Made by a program: the position numbers and the translations under genes | The notes under the pieces: model-generated | The model's input: the letters and a program-made list of their open reading frames with translations, nothing else | Told to the model about the DNA's origin: nothing | Database searches by the model: none | NCBI GenBank assembly: GCA_035493835.1 | Contig: DATJHO010000014.1 | Span: 1-19,990 of the forward strand | Source: DASZTU01 sp035493835 | GTDB lineage: Bacteria > Pseudomonadota > Alphaproteobacteria > Rhizobiales > Devosiaceae | Length of the DNA stretch: 19,990 nt | Direction: 5' to 3' | Shown here: positions 10,164-16,870 of the stretch, piece by piece | Layout: each line of letters begins with the position of its first letter | How positions within the stretch are numbered: the stretch's first letter is position 1

Positions 10164-10655
10164 CTATTGTTTGCCGACCAGGGCCTCGCCCATCGTCAGG
10201 TGTTTTTCCAAGGTCGGGAGCGTGGCATTCGCCAGTGATGCCGTAGGCTTGCTGCCCGTCTTGGCCTGATCCTGAAATTCGGCGATCGCCTGCTTGTGGC
10301 CGGCGACCATCATGCCAACGAACTCTTGATCGAACTGGGTGCCGGTCAGGCCTTTGAGCTTTGTGTAGTCGGCCTTGGCGGCCGCGGGCAGGCCTACGGG
10401 CGGCTTTATGTGCAGTTCCCTTGCGACGGCCTTGGCTTCGACGTTCCCCTTCGTGTGGTCGGTCACCAGCACTTCGGCATAGCTCCGCACAGCTGGCGAC
10501 CGAGCCTTGGTCATTGCCAGCTTGCCAATGGCAATCTCGGCATCATTGGTGTTGATAGCGTCGGTGAGGAACTTTTCGTTCGATTCCGCGAGGCTCGGCC
10601 CGGCGAGCAAGAAGACGGCCATGAGCCCTAGTAAGGGTGCTGCTGTCCGATGCAT
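10164..10655 (-). CDS. DUF4142 exported protein
   Basis: 163 residues. The N-terminus is a clear signal peptide (MHRTAAPLLGLMAVFLLAG, cleavage likely after SLA at about residue 24), so it is periplasmic. The rest is all-alpha and matches the DUF4142 pattern: FLTDAINTNDAEIAIGKLA, YAEVLVTDHTKGN and FDQEFVGMMVAGHKQAIAEFQ, with His residues placed as in this ferritin-like fold. Biochemical function unknown; members are often stress-induced. ATG 10655 is chosen because GGAG lies nine bases ahead; an earlier GTG-type start at 10673 would spoil the signal peptide. An EcfG-type promoter sits about 50 bases upstream (10703-10727), after the acyltransferase stop, so it can be expressed independently of its neighbours. 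It lies between the two halves of the pur cluster with no obvious purine role. Confidence 0.85.
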   Translation of the reverse strand: MHRTAAPLLGLMAVFLLAGPSLAESNEKFLTDAINTNDAEIAIGKLAMTKARSPAVRSYAEVLVTDHTKGNVEAKAVARELHIKPPVGLPAAAKADYTKLKGLTGTQFDQEFVGMMVAGHKQAIAEFQDQAKTGSKPTASLANATLPTLEKHLTMGEALVGKQ

Positions 10656-10702
10656 CGTCAATTCTCCATCCAACCGCGTCGAAAGCCGACGCTGACCCGG
10701 AG

Positions 10703-10727
10703 AACTTGGGAGCGGAGAGTTCGTTCC
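10703..10727 (-). promoter_or_regulatory. EcfG (general stress sigma factor) type promoter
   Basis: On the minus strand GGAAC (10723-10727) is followed after 17 bases by GTT (10703-10705), i.e. GGAAC-N18-TT, the spacing known for alphaproteobacterial EcfG/RpoE2 promoters. The expected transcript start is near 10695, giving a leader of about 40 bases before the DUF4142 start at 10655. A short motif like this can occur by chance; position, orientation and the likely stress role of the gene support it. Confidence 0.55.
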
Positions 10728-10746
10728 GCCACCCCGCTATCGTGCG

Positions 10747-11856
10747 CTATTCCGCCGCAACTGCCGCCGGGGCTGCGCTTACCGCCCGGTCGCGGAGATG
10801 GCGGCGACTGCCGGGCGTACCCGGAACATGCGCCCAGGACGGCCGCTCGAACAGGAATTTGCCTCTGCCGCTCCACTGGACGATGGCATAGAGCCCGACC
10901 GAAAAGAGGATCGCGACGGCCATCACCGAAAAGCTCGCGAGGGTGACGTTGTGGACGAGGTTCAGTTTGACGAGGGCGGCACGGAAGAAGGTCATCGGCA
11001 GTACGAAGGCCAGATAGACCACCAGCGAGTGCTCGCCGAGCCAGCGCAGCCAATCCATGAAGCGTAGCTTGCTGAGGAGACCGCCCGAAACGCAGAGCGC
11101 CACGGCGCCGATTACGGCGAGGCAGAGGCGCAGCCCCGGAAAGCCGGCGATGCCGAGATCGACATGGTCGGGGTAAAGGCCGAATCCGGGCGAAAACACC
11201 AGTGCCGCTTCGAGCGCCGCCCAGGCGATGAGCCCGGCGATTCCGAGCGCGACGTGATCCATCGCCCAATCCACCAGCTTGAAGATGCGGGGGGCGAACA
11301 AATAGCCGCAGTAGAAGAACACGAAGTAGTGGCAGAACTGCTCGACCAGGTAATAGAGCGGCGGCAGGCTGAAATTGCCCATCTCCAGCACCGCGCCAAT
11401 GGCGAGCACAACCACGTGCGGGATTTTCAACGTGTGGCAGAGCTTGGTGGTCGCGGAGAATACGGCCAGCAGATAGATGAACCACAACACGCCATAGGGC
11501 TCGATGATGCCGAGCGCGATCTGCTGGGCGGCTTCGACCGGCTGGCCGCTGGCAATGGCAATCTTCACCACCAGGTGGATCGCCATCCATAACAGGTAGA
11601 AGTAGAAATAGTGAACGACGCGGCGGTCGGCATAGTGCGCCCAGGGACGGGCAATCACGAGGCTGAGGAACAGCCCCGAGATCAGGAAGAACTCGGGCAT
11701 CCGGAACGGGGTCGCAAACGCGATCACATAATGGAACAGGCCGACCCCGTCGGCATCCTGGCCGACGTTGAAGACCGAATACATCATCACCACGAGGATG
11801 ATGGAAATGCCCTTGGCCGAATCGACCCAACTGAGACGATCGCTTGAACCCGACAT
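10747..11856 (-). CDS. Acyltransferase 3 family integral membrane protein
   Basis: 369 residues with about ten hydrophobic segments. The N-terminus RLSWVDSAKGISIILVV and then MPEFFLISGLFLSL fit the Acyltransferase 3 (PF01757, OafB/NodX/OpgC-like) family, which O-acylates sugars, lipids or glycans at the inner membrane. The usual catalytic His of the family (R/K-x10-H) is not evident at the first helix, where MMYSVFN stands in place of the common H. Start ATG 11856 has GGAG eight bases before it; the GTG at 11865 overlaps that sequence. The C-terminus past about residue 335 is hydrophilic. It has no close operon partner: 91 bases separate it from the DUF4142 gene, which carries its own promoter. 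Acceptor unknown. Confidence 0.85.
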   Translation of the reverse strand: MSGSSDRLSWVDSAKGISIILVVMMYSVFNVGQDADGVGLFHYVIAFATPFRMPEFFLISGLFLSLVIARPWAHYADRRVVHYFYFYLLWMAIHLVVKIAIASGQPVEAAQQIALGIIEPYGVLWFIYLLAVFSATTKLCHTLKIPHVVVLAIGAVLEMGNFSLPPLYYLVEQFCHYFVFFYCGYLFAPRIFKLVDWAMDHVALGIAGLIAWAALEAALVFSPGFGLYPDHVDLGIAGFPGLRLCLAVIGAVALCVSGGLLSKLRFMDWLRWLGEHSLVVYLAFVLPMTFFRAALVKLNLVHNVTLASFSVMAVAILFSVGLYAIVQWSGRGKFLFERPSWAHVPGTPGSRRHLRDRAVSAAPAAVAAE

Positions 11857-11924
11857 GCCGCACACTCCAGGCTTGATCGGCCCTTCATACGCCGAGGCGC
11901 ATGGCTGGAGGTGAGCTTTTGCCC

Positions 11925-11956
11925 TTTAGGCTTAAGCGGCTTGCTTAACGCCTAAA
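11925..11956. other. 13-bp AT-rich stem-loop upstream of the acyltransferase gene
   Basis: TTTAGGC-TTAAGC (11925-11937) pairs with GCTTAA-C-GCCTAAA (11943-11956) with one bulged C at 11949 and loop GGCTT. It lies 69 bases before the acyltransferase start and downstream of the 27-codon ORF. It is AT-rich against a GC-rich background. No T-run follows on either strand, so an operator or a processing hairpin fits better than an intrinsic terminator. Confidence 0.45.
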
Positions 11957-12040
11957 ACTTTACCGGATTCGTTAACCCCAACCCGAGCCCCGCCATACCG
12001 TCGGCGGGGCCGCGAAGCGATGGAGGGCGGGGTCATGCGA

Positions 12041-12124
12041 TCAGGCCGGGACCGAGGCGTAAGCTGCGAAAAGCAGGCCCATGGCAAGGAAAAACAGCAC
12101 CGAAAGAGAAATGGTCTTGAGCAT
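12041..12124 (-). CDS. Possible 27-residue single-pass membrane peptide
   Basis: A 28-codon ORF (ATG 12124, TGA 12041-12043) beginning MLKTISLSVLFFLAMG and ending ASVPA. It is one hydrophobic helix with a lysine at position 3, as expected for a small inner-membrane peptide or a bare signal sequence; AYA-S or similar could be a signal peptidase site, but nothing follows it. No Shine-Dalgarno sequence is convincing, which lowers confidence. It lies 51 bases downstream of purS on the same strand, in a 319-base stretch otherwise holding only the 11925-11956 stem-loop. I do not recognise the family. Confidence 0.35.
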   Translation of the reverse strand: MLKTISLSVLFFLAMGLLFAAYASVPA

Positions 12125-12175
12125 CGTCGAGCCGAAGAGTGGTTAGGAGAGCAGGTGCATTTCGATTAATAGAGG

Positions 12176-12418
12176 TTAATTTTTTATTTCGATCGTATAG
12201 TTTTCAATAACAGTATTCGCCAAAAGCCGCTGGCATATTGAACCAAGCGTTAACTCTGCCGCGGCCCGGTCCGTTCCGTCGAGCTCGATGTCGAATACCT
12301 TGCCCTGGCGCACGTCGCCGATCCCGGCAAAACCCAGGCTCTTGAGCGAGCCGGTGATGGCTTGGCCCTGGGGATCGAGTACACCCGACTTGAGGGTGAC
12401 GGTAACGCGCGCCTTCAT
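12176..12418 (-). CDS. purS: Phosphoribosylformylglycinamidine synthase subunit PurS
   Basis: 80 residues, the normal PurS length. It bridges PurL and PurQ in the FGAM synthase complex and helps move ammonia between them. The family pattern is complete: MKARVTVTLKSGVLDPQG, then GFAGIGDVRQGKVFDIEL, and a C-terminus ending NTVIENYTIEI. ATG 12418 is preceded by GGGAG about ten bases away; the longer in-frame extension to 12481 would run into the purC-purS hairpin and is rejected. It lies 112 bases after the purC stop on the same strand. Normally purQ follows immediately; here 2.1 kb of unrelated genes intervene. Confidence 0.95.
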   Translation of the reverse strand: MKARVTVTLKSGVLDPQGQAITGSLKSLGFAGIGDVRQGKVFDIELDGTDRAAAELTLGSICQRLLANTVIENYTIEIKN

Positions 12419-12468
12419 TCGATTAGGGCTCCCGGTTGCGGTTTGATGTGAATCAATGGGCGTGCGAT

Positions 12469-12494
12469 CTTTAGCGCGCAAACGCGCGCTAAAG
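12469..12494. other. Perfect 11-bp hairpin between purC and purS
   Basis: CTTTAGCGCGC (12469-12479) and GCGCGCTAAAG (12484-12494) are exact complements around a four-base loop. It lies 36 bases after the purC stop and 50 bases before the purS start. No T-run follows on the minus strand, so it is not a standard intrinsic terminator. It may protect the 3' end of a processed purC transcript or adjust purS expression. Confidence 0.6.
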
Positions 12495-12530
12495 TTGCAA
12501 CAGAAGGACGATTTTTGTGCGGGCGGACCG

Positions 12531-13295
12531 CTACTGGACGAGGCGCGGGCCGGTCGTCAGGGCGTTGTCGGTCTCGTTGAGGATACCGAGGCGCTGGGCG
12601 ACCTCGCGGTAGGCATCGACCAGGCCGCCGAGGTTCTCGCGGAAGCGGTCCTTGTCGAGCTTGTTGCGGGTCTTGATGTCCCACAGCCGGCAATTGTCGG
12701 GCGAGATCTCGTCAGCGAGCACGATTCGCATGAGGTCGTTCTCGTAGAGCCGGCCGCACTCGATCTTGAAATCGACGAGCTGGATGCCGACGCCGGTAAA
12801 CAGGCCCGTCAGGAAGTCGTTGACGCGGACAGCGAGCGACATGATGTCATCGAGTTCGGGCGGGGTCGCCCAGCCGAACGCGGTGATGTGCTCTTCGGAG
12901 ACCATCGGATCGCCCAGCGCGTCGTCCTTGTAGTAGAACTCGATGATCGAGCGGGGCAGGGGCGTGCCGGCCTCGAGCCCGAGCCGCTTCACCAGCGAGC
13001 CGGCGGCGACATTGCGCACCACGATCTCGATCGGAATGATCTCCACTTCCTTGATCAACTGCTCGCGCATGTTAATGCGGCGGATGAAGTGGGTGGGGAT
13101 GCCGAGGCCGTTGAGCTTGGTGAAGACGTATTCGGAGATGCGGTTGTTGAGGACGCCCTTGCCGTCGATGATCTCGTGCTTGGCGCCATTGCCGGCGGTG
13201 GCATCGTCCTTGAAGTGCTGGACGAGCGTGCCCGGCTCGGGGCCTTCGAAAAGATCCTTCGCCTTGCCCTCGTAAATCTTGCGCCGACGGTTCAT
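12531..13295 (-). CDS. purC: Phosphoribosylaminoimidazole-succinocarboxamide synthase (SAICAR synthetase)
   Basis: 254 residues. It joins CAIR and aspartate with ATP to give SAICAR in de novo purine synthesis. Signature parts: RRRKIYEGKAKDLFEG (ATP-binding N-terminus), VEIIPIEIVVRNVAAGSL (residues about 80-97), PRSIIEFYYKDDALGDP, LVDFKIECGR and LADEISPDNCRLWD, the last holding acidic Mg/substrate residues. ATG 13295 starts directly at MNRRRKIYEGK, the usual N-terminus; the longer reading to 13409 is intergenic. It is first in the purC-purS unit and divergent from the DUF1476 gene over 220 bases, in which I cannot identify a clear promoter. Confidence 0.96.
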   Translation of the reverse strand: MNRRRKIYEGKAKDLFEGPEPGTLVQHFKDDATAGNGAKHEIIDGKGVLNNRISEYVFTKLNGLGIPTHFIRRINMREQLIKEVEIIPIEIVVRNVAAGSLVKRLGLEAGTPLPRSIIEFYYKDDALGDPMVSEEHITAFGWATPPELDDIMSLAVRVNDFLTGLFTGVGIQLVDFKIECGRLYENDLMRIVLADEISPDNCRLWDIKTRNKLDKDRFRENLGGLVDAYREVAQRLGILNETDNALTTGPRLVQ

Positions 13296-13515
13296 AACAG
13301 CCTGTCCGTTCAAAAATTGAGGAAAAAGGGGGCTTGGTGGGCGCGTATCTGCGCCAGAACAGGCACCATATGCAAGCCCTTTCTCCCCCATGGCCGGAGC
13401 GCCCCTCAATCGTTCGGGCTAGACGCACCCGATATGTTGATTTGCCGCGCACCAGCCCCCATCTCGATTGTGATTGGTGCCGAGGAGAGCAGTGCACCGC
13501 CACAGGGAGACGAGG

Positions 13516-13839
13516 ATGCCGCAGTTCAACGACCGCGAGCGGAGCGAAGAGGCGCGCTATGCGCTGGACGCCGAGATGCAGTTCAAAGCCGAGGCACGGC
13601 GCAACAAACTGCTCGGCATCTGGGCGGCCGAGCTGATGAGCTTCACCGGCGACGATGCCAAGGCCTATGCCGCCGACGTGGTCGCGGCCGATCTCACCGC
13701 GTCCGGCGAAGAGGATGTGTTCCACAAGGTCGCAACCGATCTCAGGGCCAAGGGCGTAGAGATCCCCGACGCCGTGATCCGGCAAAAGATGGTCCAGCTC
13801 GCGGCCGTGGCCAAGGAACAGATCGTCAGCGAGACCTGA
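13516..13839 (+). CDS. DUF1476 protein, alphaproteobacterial F1Fo-ATPase inhibitor (zeta subunit)
   Basis: 107 residues, matching the 104-107 typical of the family. The N-terminus PQFNDRERSEEARYALD is the conserved segment that in Paracoccus denitrificans zeta enters the F1 catalytic interface and blocks ATP hydrolysis; the rest is the four-helix part (KAEARRNKLLGIWAAELM, DDAKAYAADVVAADL, KMVQLAAVAKEQI). ATG 13516 is chosen with AGGGAG about six bases ahead; upstream sequence to 13474 is non-coding in character. It is divergent from purC, a pairing I recall from other Hyphomicrobiales. Inhibition is known for Paracoccus; in many rhizobial species zeta is a weak inhibitor, so the strength here is unknown. 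Confidence 0.88.
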   Translation: MPQFNDRERSEEARYALDAEMQFKAEARRNKLLGIWAAELMSFTGDDAKAYAADVVAADLTASGEEDVFHKVATDLRAKGVEIPDAVIRQKMVQLAAVAKEQIVSET

Positions 13840-13911
13840 AGGGGGGCTCGCCTGGAGCCTCATCGGGGTAAGCTCACTCGGGCGTTGGCAGTCGTCGCAC
13901 CCCTTGCCACA

Positions 13912-14016
13912 TCGTCATCCCCGGGGCTTGACCCCGGGGACCCATGCTGCCTTTCCAGTCCCCGAGGTGGATTGGCGAGTCATCATGGGTGGCCGGGTCA
14001 AGCCCGGCCATGACGA
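13912..14016. repeat. Inverted pair of palindromic repeats in a convergent gap
   Basis: The outer ends TCGTCAT (13912-13918) and ATGACGA (14010-14016) are complementary. Inside are two palindromes: CCCCGGGG-cttga-CCCCGGGG (13919-13939 region) and GGCCGGG-tcaa-GCCCGGCC (13991-14009 region). This is a common alphaproteobacterial intergenic repeat type. It occupies the gap between the convergent DUF1476 and hydrolase genes, where it could serve as a two-way transcription end. Confidence 0.7.
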
Positions 14017-14058
14017 GGAAGCAGCAGGGGATGTTCGGCCCCAACCGCTTCACGCCCT

Positions 14059-14613
14059 TTACTTCAGCCGCTGCATCAGGCGGGTGAACATCACCAGCCC
14101 TTCCGGCCAGGGTCCGTGGCCGGAAGCGGTGTTGATATGGCCGGCGGCGCCCGCGAGATGAAAATCCGAGCCCCAGCTGATCGCGAACTCGGCCGCCCGC
14201 TCGACCGTACAGAGGGAATCGTCCGTCGAGGCGATCAGCATCGAAGGGAAGGGCAGGGGATCGCGCGGAACGGGCGCGAAGGCCCTTGCTGCTTCGGGCA
14301 CGTTGCCGTTGAGCTCCAGATCTGGCGCCGCAACCAAGAAGGCGCCGCGCACTTTGGTATCCTTGAGCCGCCCGGCCGTATGCACTACCGCAGGCACCGC
14401 GAGCGAGTGGGCGACCAGCACCACCGGTCGCGTCGCCAGCATGATCTGCCGCTCGATTCGTTCGACCCAGTTGGCGAGTTGCGGCTGCTCCCAATCGTCC
14501 TGCTCGACAAATTGGGCGGTGCTGAAGCGGTCGCCCCAGCGGCGCTGCCAATGCCCGGGCCCGGAATTGCCCAAGCCGGGCAGGATCAAGATGTCGGCGT
14601 CAGCGAGCCTCAT
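14059..14613 (-). CDS. RBBP9/YdeN family serine hydrolase
   Basis: 184 residues, alpha/beta hydrolase fold. The N-terminus ILILPGLGNSGPGHWQRRW is characteristic of the RBBP9/YdeN family. The predicted triad is Ser70 in VLVAHSLAV, an Asp in ASTDDSLC (131 or 132) and His159 in GAAGHINTASGHGPW. The nucleophile elbow reads A-H-S-L-A where most members have A-H-S-L-G. The substrate is unknown for bacterial members; it is likely cytoplasmic. ATG 14613 has a perfect AAGGAG nine bases before it. It starts 40 bases after the purB stop, so it is probably the last gene of the rpe-purB-hydrolase transcript. Confidence 0.88.
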   Translation of the reverse strand: MRLADADILILPGLGNSGPGHWQRRWGDRFSTAQFVEQDDWEQPQLANWVERIERQIMLATRPVVLVAHSLAVPAVVHTAGRLKDTKVRGAFLVAAPDLELNGNVPEAARAFAPVPRDPLPFPSMLIASTDDSLCTVERAAEFAISWGSDFHLAGAAGHINTASGHGPWPEGLVMFTRLMQRLK

Positions 14614-14653
14614 ACGACCCGGCTCCTTGGCATGACGATGTAAACGATCCCGG

Positions 14654-15976
14654 TCATACGGCCGGCCCGAAAACCCGCTCGAAGATCGTATCGACGTGCT
14701 TCAAGTGATAAAAATTATCAAACATTGCATCGATCTCGGCCGGTCCGAGCTTGGCGGAAACGTCCGGGTCGGCCTTCAGCAGCCGCGCAAAGGCCCCGGA
14801 CCGGTCGCCCTGCATGCGCCAGACTTCCATCGCGTTGCGTTGCACGGCGGCATAGGAGTCTTCGCGGCTCATGCCGGCCTGGGTCAGCGCCAGCAACAAG
14901 CGCTGCGAATTGTGGAGGCCGCCCAACAGGTCGAGATTGCGCTGCATGTTCTCGGGATAGACGACGAGGTTTTCGATCAGGCCCGTCAGCCGGGCGAGCG
15001 CGAAATCGAGGGTCACCGTTGCGTCCGGGCCGATCATCCGCTCGACCGAGGAATGGGAAATGTCGCGTTCGTGCCAGAGCGCCACGTTTTCGAGGGCAGG
15101 GGTCACCATGCCGCGCACCAGCCGCGCAAGACCGGTGAGGTTTTCGGAAAGCACCGGGTTACGCTTGTGCGGCATTGCCGAGGAGCCCTTCTGGCCGGGC
15201 GAGAAATACTCCTCCGCCTCCAGCACTTCCGTACGCTGCAGGTGCCGGATTTCGGTCGCCAGCCGCTCGATCGAAGAGGCAACGACCCCGAGCGTCGCAA
15301 AAAACATGGCGTGCCGGTCACGCGGGATCACCTGCGTCGAGACCGGCTCGACCGCGAGCCCGAGCTTTTCCGCGACATAGGCCTCCACCCGGGGGTCGAT
15401 GTTGGCGAAGGTGCCGATGGCCCCCGAGATCGCCGCGACCGAGATCTCCTGCTGCGCCGCGACCAGCCGGGCGCGATTGCGGGAGAATTCGGCATAGGCT
15501 TCCGCCAGCTTGATGCCGAAAGTCGTGGGCTCGGCGTGAATGCCGTGGCTGCGGCCGATGGTGATGGTGTGCTTGTGTTCGCGGGCGCGGCGTTCGAGCG
15601 CGGCGAGTAGCTTGTCGGTATCGGCGATAAGGATCTCGGCGGCGCGCTTGAGCTGCACCGAAAGGCAGGTGTCGAGCACGTCCGAGGAGGTCATGCCCTG
15701 ATGGACGAACCGCGCCTCCGGTCCGACGATCTCGGCCAGATGGGTCAGGAAAGCGATGACGTCGTGCTTGGTCGTGCGCTCGATCTCGTCGATGCGCTCG
15801 ACGTCGAAGGTCGCGGCGCTGCCCTTGTCCCAGATGATCTCGGCGGCTTCCTTCGGGACCACGCCGAGTTCGGCCAGCGCCGTCGTTGCATGTGCCTCGA
15901 TCTCGAACCAGATGCGGAACCGCGTCTCGGGCGACCAGATGGCGACCATTTCGGGGCGGGAATAGCGCGGGATCAT
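14654..15976 (-). CDS. purB: Adenylosuccinate lyase
   Basis: 440 residues, fumarase/aspartase superfamily, active as a homotetramer. It removes fumarate from SAICAR and from adenylosuccinate, so serves both IMP and AMP synthesis. Signature parts: TSSDVLDT at 96-103, GRSHGIHAEPTTFG with catalytic His144 at 141-154, and the superfamily signature GSSAMPHKRNP at 264-274, which holds the mobile-loop serines. The start MIPRYSRPEMVAIW is the usual N-terminus of this enzyme. It starts 30 bases after the rpe stop and is followed 40 bases later by the hydrolase gene, so a three-gene transcript is likely. It is on the same strand as the purC block but separated from it by the convergent pair at 13.5-14.6 kb. 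Confidence 0.97.
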   Translation of the reverse strand: MIPRYSRPEMVAIWSPETRFRIWFEIEAHATTALAELGVVPKEAAEIIWDKGSAATFDVERIDEIERTTKHDVIAFLTHLAEIVGPEARFVHQGMTSSDVLDTCLSVQLKRAAEILIADTDKLLAALERRAREHKHTITIGRSHGIHAEPTTFGIKLAEAYAEFSRNRARLVAAQQEISVAAISGAIGTFANIDPRVEAYVAEKLGLAVEPVSTQVIPRDRHAMFFATLGVVASSIERLATEIRHLQRTEVLEAEEYFSPGQKGSSAMPHKRNPVLSENLTGLARLVRGMVTPALENVALWHERDISHSSVERMIGPDATVTLDFALARLTGLIENLVVYPENMQRNLDLLGGLHNSQRLLLALTQAGMSREDSYAAVQRNAMEVWRMQGDRSGAFARLLKADPDVSAKLGPAEIDAMFDNFYHLKHVDTIFERVFGPAV

Positions 15977-16006
15977 TGCTTCAGCTTCTCACGGCAAGGG
16001 TTTGTT

Positions 16007-16684
16007 TCAGGCGACGATCGTCGTTGCAGCGTCGCGGATGGCGGCTATGCGGGCGGCGTAGGTTTTTGGGTCGTTGCCGGCGAACACCGACGTGCCGGCA
16101 ACCAGCACATTGGCGCCCGCCGCGGCGAGTTCGCGGGCGTTTTGAGGCGATACCCCACCATCGACTTCGAGGTCGATCGGGCGATTGCCGATAAGATCGC
16201 GCACCTCAGCCAGCTTGGTCAGCGACGCCGGAATGAAGGCTTGGCCGCCGAAGCCGGGGTTGACGCTCATCACCAGCACCAGGTCGACCATGTCGATGAC
16301 GTGGCGGATGGCCGAGACAGGCGTCGCCGGGTTGATCGCGACGCCGGCGCGCTTCCCCTCCGCCCGAATCGCCTGCAGCGACCGGTGGAGATGCGGGCCG
16401 GCTTCGGCATGAACGGTTATTCCATCTGCCCCCGCCTTGGCGAAGGCAGAGAGGTAGGGATCGGCCGGGGCGATCATCAGATGCACGTCGATGAATTTCT
16501 TCGTCAGCGGCCGGATCGCCGAAACGATCAACGGGCCGATGGTGATGTTGGGTACAAAGTGCCCATCCATGACGTCGACATGGATATAGTCGGCGCCAGC
16601 CTCGTCGATGGCCCGGATTTCCTCGCCCAGCCGCGAAAAGTCGGCCGAGAGGATCGATGGCGCAATGCGGATCGGAGTGGTCAC
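16007..16684 (-). CDS. rpe: Ribulose-phosphate 3-epimerase
   Basis: 225 residues, TIM barrel. It interconverts ribulose 5-phosphate and xylulose 5-phosphate in the pentose phosphate pathway. Conserved segments: IAPSILSADFSRLG at the N-terminus, HVDVMDGHFVPN (His35, Asp37: metal ligand and acid/base), DVHLMI (His68), MSVNPGFGGQ (phosphate loop), LEVDGGV (second acid/base Asp) and GTSVF. The start is GTG 16684 with GAGG seven bases ahead; this gives the normal length. The longer reading from TTG 16714 is rejected. It is first in a probable rpe-purB-hydrolase operon. A short dyad at 16711-16725 lies just upstream. Confidence 0.95.
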   Translation of the reverse strand: MTTPIRIAPSILSADFSRLGEEIRAIDEAGADYIHVDVMDGHFVPNITIGPLIVSAIRPLTKKFIDVHLMIAPADPYLSAFAKAGADGITVHAEAGPHLHRSLQAIRAEGKRAGVAINPATPVSAIRHVIDMVDLVLVMSVNPGFGGQAFIPASLTKLAEVRDLIGNRPIDLEVDGGVSPQNARELAAAGANVLVAGTSVFAGNDPKTYAARIAAIRDAATTIVA

Positions 16685-16710
16685 GGGAAACCTCGTTGGT
16701 TGGCGAGGGA

Positions 16711-16725
16711 TCAACCATGGGTTGA
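16711..16725. promoter_or_regulatory. Short dyad upstream of rpe
   Basis: TCAACC (16711-16716) and GGTTGA (16720-16725) form a 6-bp inverted repeat with a three-base centre, 27 bases before the rpe start. This is a plausible operator size but could be chance; no regulator is identified. Confidence 0.25.
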
Positions 16726-16742
16726 CCAGTTGCCCTTGGCCT

Positions 16743-16780
16743 TACCCCCTCCCCAGCCCTCCCCGCAAGGGGGAGGGTGC
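16743..16780. repeat. GC-rich palindromic repeat unit
   Basis: CCCTCCCC-gcaa-GGGGGAGGG at 16757-16777 is almost identical to the units at 6040-6060 and 6322-6342. It is preceded by TACCCCCTCCCCAG. It lies in the divergent gap between rpe and ccdA (295 bases, no other gene). Confidence 0.65.
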
Positions 16781-16849
16781 CCGGCTGAGATCGTAACGGG
16801 AGTGGTGCGTTTCAACTGCAGGCCGTTTAGGGCGGAGTGCCCTTGGCCG

Positions 16850-16870
16850 ATGGTTCGACAAGCTCACCAT
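16850..16870. repeat. Short dispersed repeat containing TTCGACAAGCTCACC
   Basis: ATGGT (16850-16854) and ACCAT (16866-16870) flank TTCGACAAGCT. I recognise this sequence as a frequent intergenic repeat in Sphingomonas-like and Hyphomicrobiales genomes, where it produces spurious peptides such as MVRQAHHE. Only one copy is in this window, so the assignment rests on recall. Confidence 0.4.

Noticed and set aside
11932..11948. CtrA binding site (TTAA...TTAA)
   Set aside because: The half-sites are nine bases apart rather than seven and belong to a longer stem-loop.
12456..13871. 471-codon plus-strand frame opposite purC
   Set aside because: It is the antisense shadow of purC and purS-purC sequence in GC-rich DNA, with no family resemblance; purC on the minus strand is complete and unmistakable.
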